From Inia geoffrensis (taxonomy: Eukaryota; Chordata; Mammalia; Artiodactyla; Iniidae), in contig CM070901.1 of NCBI GenBank assembly GCA_036417435.1, forward strand, positions 165,746,044 to 165,810,043: a stretch of DNA of 64,000 bases, read 5' to 3'. The translations under genes and the position numbers were made by a program. Below, one piece after another: positions 44,496 through 57,208 of the stretch (positions are counted from its first letter, which is position 1; each line of letters begins with the position of its first letter). The notes beneath the pieces were generated by a model that searched no databases, was not told where the DNA came from, and saw nothing but the letters and a program-made list of their open reading frames with translations.

Positions 44496-45409
44496 AATGG
44501 AAGCACTTGTTTTGGGGAAAAGACAAGAATGTGTTCCAGACAGCTCAGGCACCCCCATTCATTCTTTCTCTTACTTTGAGTCTGCTGAAGCCCTTCCTGA
44601 TGGTCTCCCAGCTCAGAGCCTGACTTCTGAGGCCTTTGGCTCCTTAGGCCTCTGCCCAGGGATCCAGTCTCCCTGTTCCTTCAAGGGCTGAGCCTGGCAC
44701 CTGGGAGGGTGGATGGATGATGCACAGTTTACCAGATAGGTTCCCCTTTCCAGAGACTGGACTCAAAGTCTTATAGGGCTCTGGGATCCTGGGACAGTGG
44801 AGTCACTGGGCCTCAACCAGGTGGGCTGAGCTGCAGGAGGGCAGGGAAGGAAGGTGCCCTTGGCTGCCCTGGGGCTGCTCTCACCCTCCCTGGGCTGGAA
44901 GGAGTTGGAGCAGAGCAGGGCAGGGAATGAAGTGTCCTAGCCCCATAGCTTCATTCTTTGATACCAGTACTGTGTAGGAGATAAGAACTGGCCTTTGATT
45001 AAGGTCTGACACTAGCCAGCTGGGTGGCCTTGGACAAGTAGGATCCTCCTGAGCCTGTTTCCTCATCCACAAACAGAGATAATGACAGAACCCTATTATG
45101 GCATACAGTGTATCTAATGGACTTTGCACACGGCAAGTGCTCCATGACAGATCACTGTTCTTAGCTTTATTATTTTTATCACTCAGCTCTCAAGTATCCA
45201 CAACCAAGTTTCATGGTTAAGTGGCTTTTCTCCCCCAAGCACACCTCCAGGTGCATTTCCCAGAGCCTGGATACATTGGGAGCTCCATGACCGGGAATAT
45301 GTCATTTCTCTTCACTCGGCTTCAGGTTTTCTATCCATAAAATGGGGACCAACACACTTAACATGCAGGAATGCATGAGGCCAAGTGAGATTTTGTTTTT
45401 TTGCGATTT
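44496..45409. other. Intergenic, MIR remnant at about 44960-45170
   Basis: The MIR has 'tgggtggccttggacaagta' and 'cagagataatgacagaaccc'. Nothing else was recognised. Confidence 0.4.
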
Positions 45410-45620
45410 AAAAAATATATATTTATTTTATTTATTTAGGCTGCGCAGTGTCTTAGTTGCCACACGCGGGATCTTCCTTGTGGCATGTGGGCTTCTTAGC
45501 TGCGGCATGCAGACTCAGTTGTGGCATGCATGTGGGATTTAGTTCCCTGACCAGGGATTGAACCCAGGCTCCCTGCATTGGGAGTGCACAATCTGACCCA
45601 CTGGCCCACCAGGGAAGTCC
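45410..45620 (-). mobile_element. CHR-type SINE, antisense, variant 3' half
   Basis: On the + strand it opens with an A/T-rich tail and passes 'cgcgggatcttccttgtggc' and 'agttccctgaccagggattg'. It ends 'gcccaccagggaagtccc'. Confidence 0.85.
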
Positions 45621-45624
45621 CAAA

Positions 45625-45780
45625 TGAGATAATTTAACAGTCCTGTGTCCCCTTGCTGAGCCTCAGTTTCCCAATTTGTAAAGGGTTAATAGGGTTATCT
45701 GGATCAAAGGAGGTAGTCATGGCAACTGTTTAGCACATGGCTCTGCAAGAGCTTAATAAGCTAGAGCTTTAAAAACAAGT
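45625..45780 (+). mobile_element. MIR-type SINE remnant
   Basis: 'tgctgagcctcagtttccca' and 'aagggttaatagggttatct' are MIR-like. Confidence 0.55.
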
Positions 45781-45784
45781 CTAG

Positions 45785-46003
45785 GGGCTTCCCTGGTGGC
45801 TCCGTGGTTGGGGGTCCGCCTGCCAATGCAGGGGACGCAGGTTCGTGCCCCGGTCCGGGAAGATCCCACATGCCCCGGAGCGGCTGGGCCCGTGAGCCAT
45901 GGCCGCTGAGCCTGCGCGTCCAGAGCCTGTGCTCCACAACGGGAGAGGCCATGACAGTGAGAGGCCTGCGTACCACAAAACAAACAAACAAACAAACAAA
46001 AAA
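45785..46003 (+). mobile_element. CHR-type SINE (long form)
   Basis: It has the long-form body with an (AAAC)n tail at about 45976-46000. The flanks share 'tctagg'. Confidence 0.92.
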
Positions 46004-46334
46004 TCTAGGACAGAGCAGGTATTTCAAAAATGGAAGCTGAATCCAAGACACCTTTCAAGTTTTTATTCACTATGATAGGATATATTTCATTACGTAGAAT
46101 ATAATCTCCATATTGTCCTTACTTTTTTCATTTCCTACAGCCTACCTGTTCTAAATGATTGTCTTTCCTATGCCACTTTTCCTAAGCATAAGGGTAATGG
46201 GGATTTAAGTAATTCTTGTGTGTTTGTCTGAACATGTTGAAGTAAAGACCTGTTTCATCCTATTACATTATGATTATATATATTTTGTTATAATATAATA
46301 AAGAAATGTATGTTCCTCTAGTGCATTGCAGTTG

Positions 46335-46440
46335 ACAAAAAACCTTCATATCCACTGTTTTATTTACTTCTCCTAACACCTCTGTCAGGTGGTATTATTA
46401 TCTCCATCGTACAGGTAAAAAAACTCAGGCCCAGACAGCA
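46335..46440 (+). mobile_element. MIR-type SINE, left part (split by the 5 kb L1)
   Basis: 'tgttttatttacttctccta', 'attattatctccatcgtaca' and 'actcaggcccagacag' are the MIR start and core. It continues at about 51990-52100 beyond the L1. Confidence 0.7.
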
Positions 46441-46680
46441 GAAGCAAGAAGAACTACAATTCTGGAACCTGTGAAAGGAAAACGACATTCACAGAAAGAT
46501 AGACAGAATGAAAAGGCAGAGGACTTTGTACCAGATGAAGGAACAAGATAAAACCTCAGAAAACCAACTAAATGAAGTGGAGATAGGCAACCTTACAGAA
46601 AAAGAATTCAGAATAATGATAGTGAAGATGATCCAGGACCTTGGAAAAAGAATGGAGGCAAAGATCAAGAAGATGCAAGA

Positions 46681-46972
46681 GGGTTTCCCTGGTGGTGCAT
46701 GGTTGAGAACCTGCCTGCCAATGCAGGGTACACGGTTTGAGCCCTGGTCTGGGAGGATCCCACATGCTGCGGAGCAACTGGGCCCGTGAGCCACAACTAC
46801 TGAGCCTGCGCGTCTGGAGCCTGTGCTCTACAACAAGAGAGGCTGCGATAGTGAGAGGCCCGCGCACCGTGATGAAGAGTGACCCCCGTTTGCCGCAACT
46901 AGAGAAAGCCCTCACACAGAAACAAAGACCCAACACAGCCAAACATAATTAATTAACAACAACAACAACAAA
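46681..46972 (+). mobile_element. CHR-type SINE, extended form, inside L1
   Basis: It starts 'gggtttccctggtggtgca', shares the extended 3' half with the copy at 30592, and ends in (CAA)n plus A. The L1 text 'aagatgcaaga' is repeated on both sides. Confidence 0.93.
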
Positions 46973-47657
46973 AAAAGATGCAAGAAATGTTTAACAAAGA
47001 CCTAGAAGAATTAAAGAACAAACAGAGATGAACAATACAATAATTGAAATGAAAAATACACTAGAAGAAATCAATAGCAGAATAACCGAGGCAGAAGACA
47101 GATAAGTGACCTAGAAGACAGAATGGTGGAATTCACTGCCGTGGAACAGAATAAAGAAAAAAGAATGTAAAGAAATGAAGACAGCCTAAGAGACCTATGG
47201 GACAACATTAAATGCACCAACATTCACATTATAGGGGTCGCAGAAGGAGAAGAGAGAGAGAAGGAACCCGAGAAAATATTTGAAGAGATTATAGACGAAA
47301 AGTTCCCTAACATGGGAAAGGAAATAGCCACCCAAGTCCAGGAAGCGCAGAGAGTCCCAGGCAGGATAAACCCAAGGAGAAACATGACGAGACACATAGT
47401 AATCAAATTGACAAAATTAAAGACAAAGTAAAATTATTGAAAGCAACAGGGAAAAATGACAAATAATATACAAGGGAACTCCCATAAGGTCAACAGCTGA
47501 TTTCTCAGCAGAAACTCTACAAGCCAGAAGGGAGTGACACAATATATTTAAAGTGATGAAAGGGCAGAACCTACAACCAAGATTGCTCTACCTGGCAAGG
47601 ATCTCATTCAGATTCAATGGAGAAATCAAAAGATTTACAGACAAGCAAAAGCTAAGA

Positions 47658-47853
47658 GGGCTTCCCTGGTGGCGCAGTGGTTGAGAGTCTGCCTGACAAC
47701 TCAGGGGACATGGGTTCGTGCCCCAATCTGGGAAGATCCCACATGCCGCGGAGCAGCTGGGCCTATGAGCCATGGCCGCTGAGCCTGAGCATCCAGAGCC
47801 TGTGCTCTGCAATGGGAGAGGCCACAACAGTGAGAGGCCCGTGTACCGCAAAA
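47658..47853 (+). mobile_element. CHR-type SINE (long form), inside L1
   Basis: It is flanked by the repeat 'aaaagctaagag' of L1 text (47646 onward and about 47855). Standard long form with a short A tail. Confidence 0.93.
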
Positions 47854-50800
47854 AAAAAGCTAAGAGAATTCGGCACCACCAAACTAGCTCTACAACAAAT
47901 GCTAAAGGAACTTCTCTAAGTGGGAAACACAAGAGAAGAAAAAGACCTACAAAAACAAACCTATAACAATTAAGAAAATTGTACTAGGAACATACACGTC
48001 GATAATTACCTTAAACGTGAATGGATTAAATACTCCAATCAAGACACAGCCTCGCTGAATGGATACAAAAACAAGACCCATATATATGCTGTCTACAAGA
48101 GACCCACTTCAGACCTAGGGACACATACAGACTGGAAGTGAGGGGATGGAAAAAGATATTCCACGCAAATGGAAATCAAAAGAAAGCTGGAATAGCAATA
48201 TTCATATCAGATAAAATAGACTTTAAAATAAAGAATGTTACAAGAGACAATGAAGGACACTACATAATGATCAAGGGATTAATCCAAGAAGATATAACAA
48301 TTATAAATATATATGCACCCAACATAGGAGCACCTCAATACATAAGGCAACTGCTAACAGCTATAAAAGAGGAAATTGACAGTAACACAATAATAGTGGG
48401 GGACTTTAACACCTCACTTACACCAATGGACAGATTATCCAAACAGAAAATTAATAAGGAAAAACAGTTTTAGATGACACAATAGACCAGGTAGATTTAA
48501 TTGATATTTATAGGACATTCCATCCAAAAAGAGCAGATTACACTTTCTTCTCAAGTGCACACGGAACATTCTCCAGGATAGATCACATCTTGGGTCACAA
48601 ATCAAGCCTCGGTAAATTTAAGAAAATTGAAATCAAGCATCTTTTCTGACCACAACGCTATGAGATTAGAAATCAATTACAGGGGGAAAAAAACATAAAA
48701 CCACAAACACATGGAGGCTAAACAATACGTTACTAAATAACCAAGAGATCACCAAAGAAATCAAAGAGGAGATCAAAAAATACCTAGAGACAAATTACAA
48801 CGAAAACACGACGATCCAACACCTATGGGATGTAGCAAAAGCAGTTCTAAGAGGGAAGTTTATAGCAATACAAGCCTACTTAAGAAACATCTCTGATAAA
48901 CAATCTAACCTTACACCTAAAGGAACTAGAGAAAGAAGAGCAAACAAAATCCAAAGTTCGTAGAAATCATGAAGATCCGAGCAGAAATAAATGAAATAGA
49001 AACAAAGAAAACAATAGCAAAGATCAATAAAACTAAAAGCTGGTTCTTTGAGAAGATAAACAAAATTGATAAACCTTTAGCCAGACTCATCAAGAAAAAG
49101 AGGGAGAGGACTCAAATCAATAAAATTAGAAATGAAAAAGGAGAAGTTACAATGGACACTGCAGAAATACAAAGCATCCTAAGAGACTATTACAAGCAAC
49201 TCTATGCCAACAAAATGGACAACCTGGAAGAAGTGGAAAAATTCTTAGAAAGGTATAACCTTCCAAGACCGAACCAGGAAGAAATAGAAAATATGAACAG
49301 ACCAATCACTAGTAATGAAACTGAAACTGTGATTAAAAATCTTCCAACAAACAAAAGTCCAGGACCAGATGGCTTCACAAGTGAATTCCATCAAACATTT
49401 AGAGAAGAGCTAACACCCATCCTTCTCAAACTCTTCCAAAATACTGCAGAGGAAGGAACACTCCCAAACTCATTCTATGAGGCCACCATCACCCTGATAC
49501 CAAAACCAGACAGATACTACAAAAAAAGAAAATTACAGATCAATATCACTCATGAATATAGATGCAAAAAATCCTCAACAAAGTACTAGCAAACAGAATC
49601 CAACAACACATTAAAAGGATCATACACCATGATCAAGTGTGATTTATCCCAGGGATGCAAGGATTTTTCAATATAGGCAAATCAATCAATCTGATATACC
49701 ATATTAACAAATTGAAGAATAAAAACCATATGATCATCTCAATAGATGCAGAAAAAGCTTTTGAAAAAATTCAACACCCATTTATGATAAAAACTCTCCA
49801 GAAAGTGGGCATAGAGGGAACCTACCTCAACATAATAAAGGCCATGTATGACAAACCCACAGCAAACATCATTCTCAATGGTGAAAAACTGAAACCATTT
49901 CCTCTAAGATCAGGAACAAGACTAGGATGTCCACTCTCACCACTATTATTCAACATAGTTTTGGAAGTCCTAGCCACAGCAATCAGAGAAGAAAAAGAAA
50001 TAAAAGGAATACAAATTGGAAAAGAAGAAGGAAAACTGTCACTGTTTGCAGATGACATGATACTATACATAGTGAAACCTAAAGATGCCACCAGAAAATT
50101 GCTAGAGCTAATCACTGAATTTGGTAAAGTTGCAGGAAACAAAATTAACACACAGAAATCTCTTGCATTCCTATACACTAACAACAAAAGATCAGAAAGA
50201 GAAATTAAGGAAACAATACCATTCACCATTGCAACAAAAAGAATAAAATACCTAGGAATAAACCTGCCTCAGGAGGTAAAAGACCTGTGCTCAGAAAACT
50301 ATAAGACACTGATGAAAGAAATCAAAGATGATACAAAAATGGAGATATATACCATGTTCTTGGATTGGAAGAATCAATATTGTGAAAATGACTACACTAC
50401 CCAAAGCAATCTACAGATTCAATGCAATCCCTATCAAATTACCAGTGCCAATTTTTACAGAACTAGAACAAAAAATCTTAAAATTCGTATGGAAACACAA
50501 AAGACCCCGAATAGCTAAAGCAGTCTTGAGGGAGAAAAACGGAGCTGGAGGAATCAGACTCCCTGACTTCAGACTATACTACAAAGCTACAGTAATCAAG
50601 ACAATATGGTATGGGCACAAAACAGAAATATAGATCAATGGAATAGGATAGAAAGCCCAGAGATAAACCCATGCACTTATGGTCAACTAATCTATGACAA
50701 AGGAGGCAAGGATATACAATGGAGAAAAGACAGTCTCTTCAATAAGCGGTGCTGGGAAAACTGGACAGGTACATGTAAAAGAACACTCCCTAACACCATA

Positions 50801-51989
50801 CATAAAAATAAACTCAAAATGGATTAGAGACCTAAATGTAAGACTGGACACTATAAACCTCTTAGAGGAAAACATAGGAAGAACGCTCTTTGACATAAAT
50901 CACAGCAAGAGCTTTTTTGATCCACCTCCTAGAGTAATGGAAATAAAAACAAAAATGAACAAATGGGACCTAATGAAACTTAAAAGCTTTTGCGAAGCAA
51001 AGGAAACTACAAACAAGACGAAAAGACAACCCTCAGAATGGGAGAAAATATTTGCAAACGAATCAACAGACAAAGGATTACTCTCCAAAATATATAAACA
51101 GCTTATGCAGCTCAATATTAAAAAAACAAACAATCCAATCCAAAAATGGTTAGAAGACCTAAATAGACATTTCTCCAAAGGAGACTTATGGATAGCCAAG
51201 AAGCACATGAAAAGCTGCTCAACATCACTAATTATTAGAGAAATGTAAATCAAAACTACAATGAGGTATCACCTCACACCAGTTAGAATGGGCATCATCA
51301 GAAAATCTACAAACAACAAATGCTGCAGAGGGTGTGGAGAAAAGGGAACCCTCTTGCACTGTTGGTGGGAATGTAAATTGATACAGCCACTATGGAGAAC
51401 AGTATGGAGATTCCTTAAAAACCTAAAAATAGAATTACCATATGACCCAGCAATCCCACTACTGGGCATATACACTGAGAAAACCATAATTCAAAAAGAC
51501 ACATGCACCCCAAATGTTCATTGCAGCACTATTTACAATATCCAGGTCATGGAAGCAATCTAAATGCCCATCGACAGATGAATGGATACAGAAGATGTGG
51601 TACATATATACAATGGAATATTACTCAGCCATAAAAAGGAAGGAAATTGGGTCATTTGTAGAGATGTGGATGGATCTAGAGACTGTCATACAGAGTGAAG
51701 TAAGTCAGAAAGAGAAAAACAAATATCGTATATTAAGGCATATATGTGGAACCTAGAAAAATGGTACAGATGAACCAGTTTGCAGGGCAGAAATAGAGAC
51801 ACAGATGTAGAGAACAAACGTACAGACACCAAGGCGGGAAAGTGGTGGTGGGGTGGTGTGATGAATTGGGAGATTGGGATTGACATATATACACTAATAT
51901 GTATAAAAAAGATAGCTAATAAGAACCTGCTGTATAAAAAAAATTAAATTAAATTAAAAAATAAAATAAAAAGGAAAAAAAAAGCCCAA

Positions 51990-52100
51990 AACTGAGCCCA
52001 GAGAGAACAAGGAGGAGCCTTGCCCAAAGTCACACGGTGAGTTGGGGTAACACCACCAGGACTTGGATCCTGTCATCAGGCCTGTGCCCCACAGCTGTCT
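51990..52100 (+). mobile_element. MIR-type SINE, right part
   Basis: It continues the MIR begun at 46335: 'cttgcccaaagtcacacggt' and 'aggacttggatcctgtcatc'. Confidence 0.7.
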
Positions 52101-52849
52101 CTCTGAATGGGCTCAGAGCTCCCTGCGGGCAAAGGGGTGTCCCTCCTAGACTGTCTTCTCTCAGCGGTCCATCCGTCAGGCTGATGCTTCCAAGAAGGGT
52201 TGGGGTGTCTCCCCACTCTGCCTGGTCCAGATCTTTGTACACCTGAGGAGCTGACACGCCCTGTCATTGTTGGTCCAATATTTACTGAGGGCCTACTATG
52301 TGCAGGGATTCCTCACCCTTCAGGTTCTCCCACTCCTGCAGAGAGATGTTACACTAGGAGTAGAAAGGTGTTTCAACAGAAGTCCTAACTATGTGCCTTA
52401 GGCTGGGCATATCAGGCAAAGCTGCCCAAAGAAAGGGCTTTTGGTGGGAACTTAAATAAGTTAGGGGAGCACAGGTGGGGTGGAGCTCCCCAGGCAGAGA
52501 GATGAAGATGGGGAAGGTCAGGTGTGTCCCGACCAGAAGCATCCTGGAGAGGTGGGCTGTGTGGGTTTAAGTGGCTTCAGGGTTGGGCCGCACGCTCTCG
52601 CTGGGAAACTCGGGTGCTCCTGCTACAACTTGCCCCCTCCCTCTCGGGTCAGCCAGTTCCAGACTGCTGAAGCCTGTGGCTCAAGGCAGCGGGAAGTGGA
52701 AACTGCTCAGCTGGAGCGCCTGCAGAGCAAAGACGTCTGCTCTCTGGGCCTCCGAGTTCCCATCAGCACGAAAACCACAGGAACTCCCAAGACTGTCGTC
52801 ACCGGTGTGGGTGACCACTCTCGCCTCCACGTGCAACACGTGTACGCCA
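52101..52849. other. Unassigned sequence upstream of the second CpG island
   Basis: L2-like text lies near 52270-52310 ('ttactgagggcctactatgt'). The rest is unique. GC content rises from about 52600. No gene is supported. Confidence 0.4.
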
Positions 52850-53440
52850 TTGGGTAGAGGCTGCTGGCGCCCGGCCAGGCGGGCGTGGTGGGCGGGCGGC
52901 GGCCTAGTCCTGGGCCCGGAGCCCCAAGCGAAAGCCCACTGCCCCCCGCCGCCGCCCCGCCCTCCCCCGGCTCGGGGCGGAGCCTCCGCCTGGCCGCCCC
53001 TTTATCTGCCCGCTTGTAGCCGGGATGCAGAGGGCCGCCGAGGGCCGCCGGGTCGCAGTCGGGCCTCCTTTTGCAACTCGGTTCGGTCGCAGGTGCCGCG
53101 CTGGGGGAAAAGTGGGAGGGGCGGGCGGCGGGCAGAGGGGGCTCTCCCCGCGGGGCGGAGCGCGGGGAGCTGTGTGCAGCCGAAACTCGGGGCTAGGTGA
53201 GGTGGGGGCACGTGGGGAGGGAGTGGGAGGCTGACAGCGGGGATCAGCTGGAGTGGGGCGCCACTGAGGAGGGACTGGAGCAGGAAGGAGGCGCGGAGCT
53301 GGAGGCCGAGTCTCAGGGAGGAGTGGGAGGAGACTGGAGGAGAGGGGCCATCAGAGCCGGAGGAAAGCTCATCTGTGAGGGAGTGAGCAGAGGCGCGAGC
53401 TGGCCTGGGAGGGCCGTGGTGTCTGGAAGAGAATAGGCAC
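52850..53440 (+). promoter_or_regulatory. PAQR7: CpG island, likely PAQR7 promoter and first noncoding exon
   Basis: The block is dense in CG dinucleotides with GC boxes ('ggggcggagc' near 52974) and a TATA-like 'cctttatctg' near 52998. A possible donor 'ctag|gtgagg' at 53195/53196 could end a first exon. It lies 7.6 kb upstream of the PAQR7 coding exon on the same strand, the usual gene layout. The link to PAQR7 is inferred from position. Confidence 0.55.
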
Positions 53441-54562
53441 GGAGCACGCTCCTTCCACTGAAGGAGGAATCTAGTGAGATTCTGGGGGCAAAAAGGGGCG
53501 TGAGTACCTGGAACTGGGTGATGTGAGGGGCTCCCAGTTGGGAAACCGGAAACAGCGGTAAGAACGCTGCTGGGGCTCAGAGGGGCTCTTGCTCCAAAGG
53601 AGCTTAGGTCCCGTGGAAGGAGGAAGCCTCCTTTGGTGTCGGGAGAGCATGAGGTTTCCTCCCACTCACTGAGGGAAGCACTTGCCTCAAGACTATAGGC
53701 TTTGAGGACCTCTAGAGGTTTCCCTGGCCACCGGCCCCCCCCTCCCCCTCCACTCCGCCCCAAGCCTGGCGGGAGTGAGAGGTCCGGTCAGGCCAAGGCT
53801 GGGGGCTTTAAGAGTTAGATGTATTCTCAGGGCCTGGCTGGCTGCTCCTAGGTGGATGTCCCATTAGAGACGGACTCGGCCTCCCATCATGTGGTTTGTG
53901 CCACCGCTGAGCCCCTTAGTGAGAGGGTGCTTTTCCCCAGCCTGTTTCCCTGCCAAGAGGTCAGTGGTGAAACTGGTCAGTGGTAAAACCCAGGTCCCTT
54001 TTCTGTCCCCCCTGGGCTGGAAACTGTAGCTAGTTCACCCAACCTCCCTGGGCCTGCTTTCCTCCACCAGGTGCTTCCTTGTCCTCAGAACAGTTCTGAG
54101 TCTGAGATCCTAGGAATTCCTTTAAGAGTGATTTATTTCATGCTGATCACACTTTCCAATACAAATGGAAGCCCAAAGTGCAGTTACAAAAACAAAAGCG
54201 TTTTCTGTTCAGTTTTGGAAGACATGGAGGAACCTTTTCTTTAAACACGTTGGGTAGAACTGGGGAATTGGTTTGCATTGAGGGAGGTGACCCAGTTGCT
54301 GAGATATCAAGAAGCTAGCCAAGGATGAAAACTTTGTTTGTACAATCTGTGGCCACCCACTGGGTGCCTGGGAGTTGACCACAGCAGTTGAAGGGCAAGA
54401 GCACTGGTTTTGGAGTAAGATGTGCTCTGCCATCCTGCCTCACTCTGGGGCTGTGACAACAGCTTAGCCACAGGTTCAAAGAGTTACTGAGTGGGAGAGG
54501 TGAAATGTGTGTAAAATCTTCTTTGTAAACAGCAAGCCACTGTAAATTATTAATGTTAGTGC
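53441..54562. other. Probable PAQR7 intron 1, nothing recognised
   Basis: Unique-looking sequence without coding evidence. Confidence 0.35.
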
Positions 54563-54573
54563 CTAGTCTTATT

Positions 54574-54782
54574 TTTATTTTTTATTTTTTGCGGTATGCG
54601 GGCCTCTCACTGTTGTGGCCTCTCCCGTTGCGGGGCACAGGCTCCGGACGCACAGGCTCAGCGGCCATGGCTCACGGGCCCAGCCGCTCCGCGGAATGTG
54701 GGATCTTCCCGGACCCGGGCATGAACCCGTGTCCCCTGCATCGGCAGGTGGACCCTCAACCACTGCGCCACTAGGGAAGCCC
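54574..54782 (-). mobile_element. CHR-type SINE (long form), antisense
   Basis: It is flanked by the perfect 16-base repeat agtgcctagtcttatt (54558-54573 and 54783-54798). The tail is T-rich ('tttttattttttattttt'), followed by the long-form body. Confidence 0.95.
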
Positions 54783-54799
54783 AGTGCCTAGTCTTATTA

Positions 54800-57200
54800 A
54801 TAATATTTGAGGCTCTGCCATATTGTGTCACCTTTGTCAGGACCCCTCAAGAGGGTTTACCTCTGACAGCCCCCTTGTTAACACTGGTCTGGCTTTTTTG
54901 TTATTTTTATCTAATGAGGTTAAACTTTGCCTTTCATGGCAAGATAAAGTTGTCTTTAAGGGAGTTGCTGAAACATCAGGGCCCAGAGAAGCAACAATGA
55001 ATATTTTGCATGCCAGGAAGGAGGCAAACGAGGAAGTAGAATTATAATCAAATGATACTTAAAAGAGTTAGGTGCTATTTAGTTAAGCTATTAAGCTCCA
55101 AATGGGCAGGGTATTAATACCCTTAGGGGTTACCCTTAGCTGTTAATTAGCTGGACTATTAGTTCTATGAGGGCGGTGTTTTAACTGCTTTGTTCACTGC
55201 AGAAGCTTCAGCTCTTGACACACAGTAAGCCTAAAACAAATATTGCTGGAATGTCTCAGACACTGAAGGGCCCTTTGAAGTCATTGGTGAATTTACTCTG
55301 TCCTTTGACATTTGGAGAAACAGGGCCAAGAGCGGAAGGGACTTGTCCAGGGTCACACTGGGATTGAGTGGCTGAGTCAGGACTAGAATCCAACAAAGAT
55401 AGTGGAGCCCATGCTGTGCCAGAGCCAACACCTAGCAGCATCTGTGACTTTGTTTTGCTTGAGGTAGCTATTATTATCCTCCAGTTTCAAATGAAGAAAC
55501 AGGCCCGGAGAGGTAAAGGGACTTTAGCAAAGTCACACAGCTGGTAAGTTCCAGACCTGAAATCCCATCCTCACATAAAAATGGGGACCTGGGTTCTCTT
55601 GAAATATCTGCCCGAGGTGAGTGGTAGGTGCCCTTCCTGGGGGCAGCAGCCCTCTCCAGTTCTCCATAGTTACCACCTGGGTGGCTTCTCTCTGGGCTGG
55701 ATTTTCCTGGGCCCAAGGGCATTTCATTTGTGTGGTGAGCCCTGTCAGGGCAGGGAACCTGTCTGCCTCGTTCACCATGTGCCCCAGCCTTGTGCCTGGC
55801 GTAGAGTAAACACTGAGTAAAATCTGTGGGATGGGTATAACCCAGGGCTCTCCCACTCCAAAGCCTATTCATTACCCCATCCCCACAACTTGGTCTGCTG
55901 TTTTGCCCCCAGAGGTATCAGGGGGAGACCAGGAGGAACTAGGGGTGGCAAGCCTTGGTTGAGGAAGGAGGTGAGGAGGTTGACCTTGAGTTTAGAAAAG
56001 GGGAATGTGAATTGGGAGGGCTGGGGAGGTAGGAGAGGAGAAGAGGAAGGTGCTGCTCAGGTTGACAGGAGAATTCCCACCTGGGCCCTGGAGACCCCAG
56101 TTCTGAAGTTCAGCCAACCCAGGAGCCTCCTGAACCTGCGAGACATGCCCCAACCAGGCCACAGGCCTTTTGAATTACCTGCTAGCACAGTCTACCCGCT
56201 CTACCCTCCTGCTCTGCAATGGGGCTCCTGGGGCTGCTGAGCTTGAGGCCCTTTTCTCTGGGGATTTCACTTCCCAGCGACTTCTCTTGGGTCAGTGGGC
56301 AAGTGCAAATCTTTGGGATGCCCTGTGAATCCAGAGAGGTTACTCTGAATGGTCTTTGCTGAGAACACTTTAATTATTAAACTCCAACCAAATTCCCCTG
56401 GTCCCTAAATGCATCCTCAGAGAAGGGTAAAGATTTAAAGAGACAGTTAACTTTCTAAGGCCTCCAAACCCAGTGGAACCAGCTATCAAGGGCTAAAAGA
56501 GGACCAAGTTTTTTAGAGAACCCCAAGTAAATTTTTCAAGCTGGGACTATTTTAAATACTAATACTCAGGCTGGGGATATTTCAAATACTACTACTCTTA
56601 ATAATAATAATTACTACTACTATTAGTAATTAATACTAATAATAGGAATCATTTATTGAATCCCTAAACAGTGCTAAAACTGTTCTCATAAATTTAATCT
56701 TTGTAGCAATCTATGAGGTAGATAATATAATTCTTATGTGGGAGCTGAGGATCAGAGAAGGTGAGACACTTGTCTTAGGTCACACAGCTAGTATGTTATG
56801 GAATCAGGAGTCAAACCTGGTTTGTCCAAATCTGAAGTCCATCTCCTTCACGAGCCTTTATAGTGTCTCTTTTCTCCTTGGTTCCTAACCTCCTTTCATT
56901 GTGCTTCCCACTGAGTAGAGGACAGAAGCCAGTCAAGTTTGCTTCACATCCATGAACCCAGGCCCTGGACACCTGGTCTCAGCCCAGCTTTGCCCGCCTT
57001 GCTGTGTGATCTTGGGTAAGTCACAACATTTCAGCTAGCCCTCGGTTTCCCCAAATGTTTCATGCCAAGGTTAACCACGAGCTTCCTTCTGCAGCTGAGG
57101 CCTGGCTAGGGATGCAGAGTTTAGCCTGGATTTGACCCACGTGGGAGTGGTGATGGGGGGAGGGGAGAGGGTGGAGGTTGTCTTTAGCCCCACCCTCTGG
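54800..57200. other. Probable PAQR7 intron 1: several MIR remnants
   Basis: MIR-like pieces lie at about 55275-55400 ('ggtcacactgggattgagtg'), 55455-55575 ('caaagtcacacagctggtaa') and 56645-56870 ('ggtcacacagctagtatgtt'). ATT/ACT-rich simple text with an imperfect tandem duplication lies at 56540-56650. No gene was recognised. Confidence 0.45.
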
Positions 57201-57208
57201 TGACGTCA
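57201..57208. promoter_or_regulatory. Palindromic CRE site (TGACGTCA)
   Basis: This is the exact full cAMP-response element in a GC-moderate, repeat-free block ('caccctctggtgacgtcaca') upstream of the PAQR7 coding exon. One 8-mer can occur by chance; function is inference. Confidence 0.4.

Larger units (their letters stand above)
46441..51985 (+). mobile_element. LINE-1, nearly full coding span, 5'-truncated and inactive
   Basis: Sense orientation. The left part corresponds to ORF1 (RNA-binding protein) and is broken into short frames. ORF2 follows from about 48000: an endonuclease-like region (frame 48138-48473), the reverse-transcriptase region (48969-49589 and 49655-50518, with the catalytic core FADD in place of the usual YADD), and the C-terminal region (50694-51248). 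A short 3' UTR ends in an A-rich tail. Several frameshifts and stops make it inactive. Flanks 'aaaactcaggcccagacag' and 'aaaactgagcccagagag' are a diverged target-site duplication. Two SINEs lie within ORF1. No attempt is made here to restore any frame. Confidence 0.92.

Noticed and set aside
48138..51248. Active LINE-1
   Set aside because: ORF1 and ORF2 are each split into several frames with stops, and SINEs interrupt ORF1.
53002..53763. 253-codon minus-strand frame over the second CpG island (and a 209-codon + frame at 52571-53200)
   Set aside because: Same GC effect; no domain and no splice or conservation evidence.
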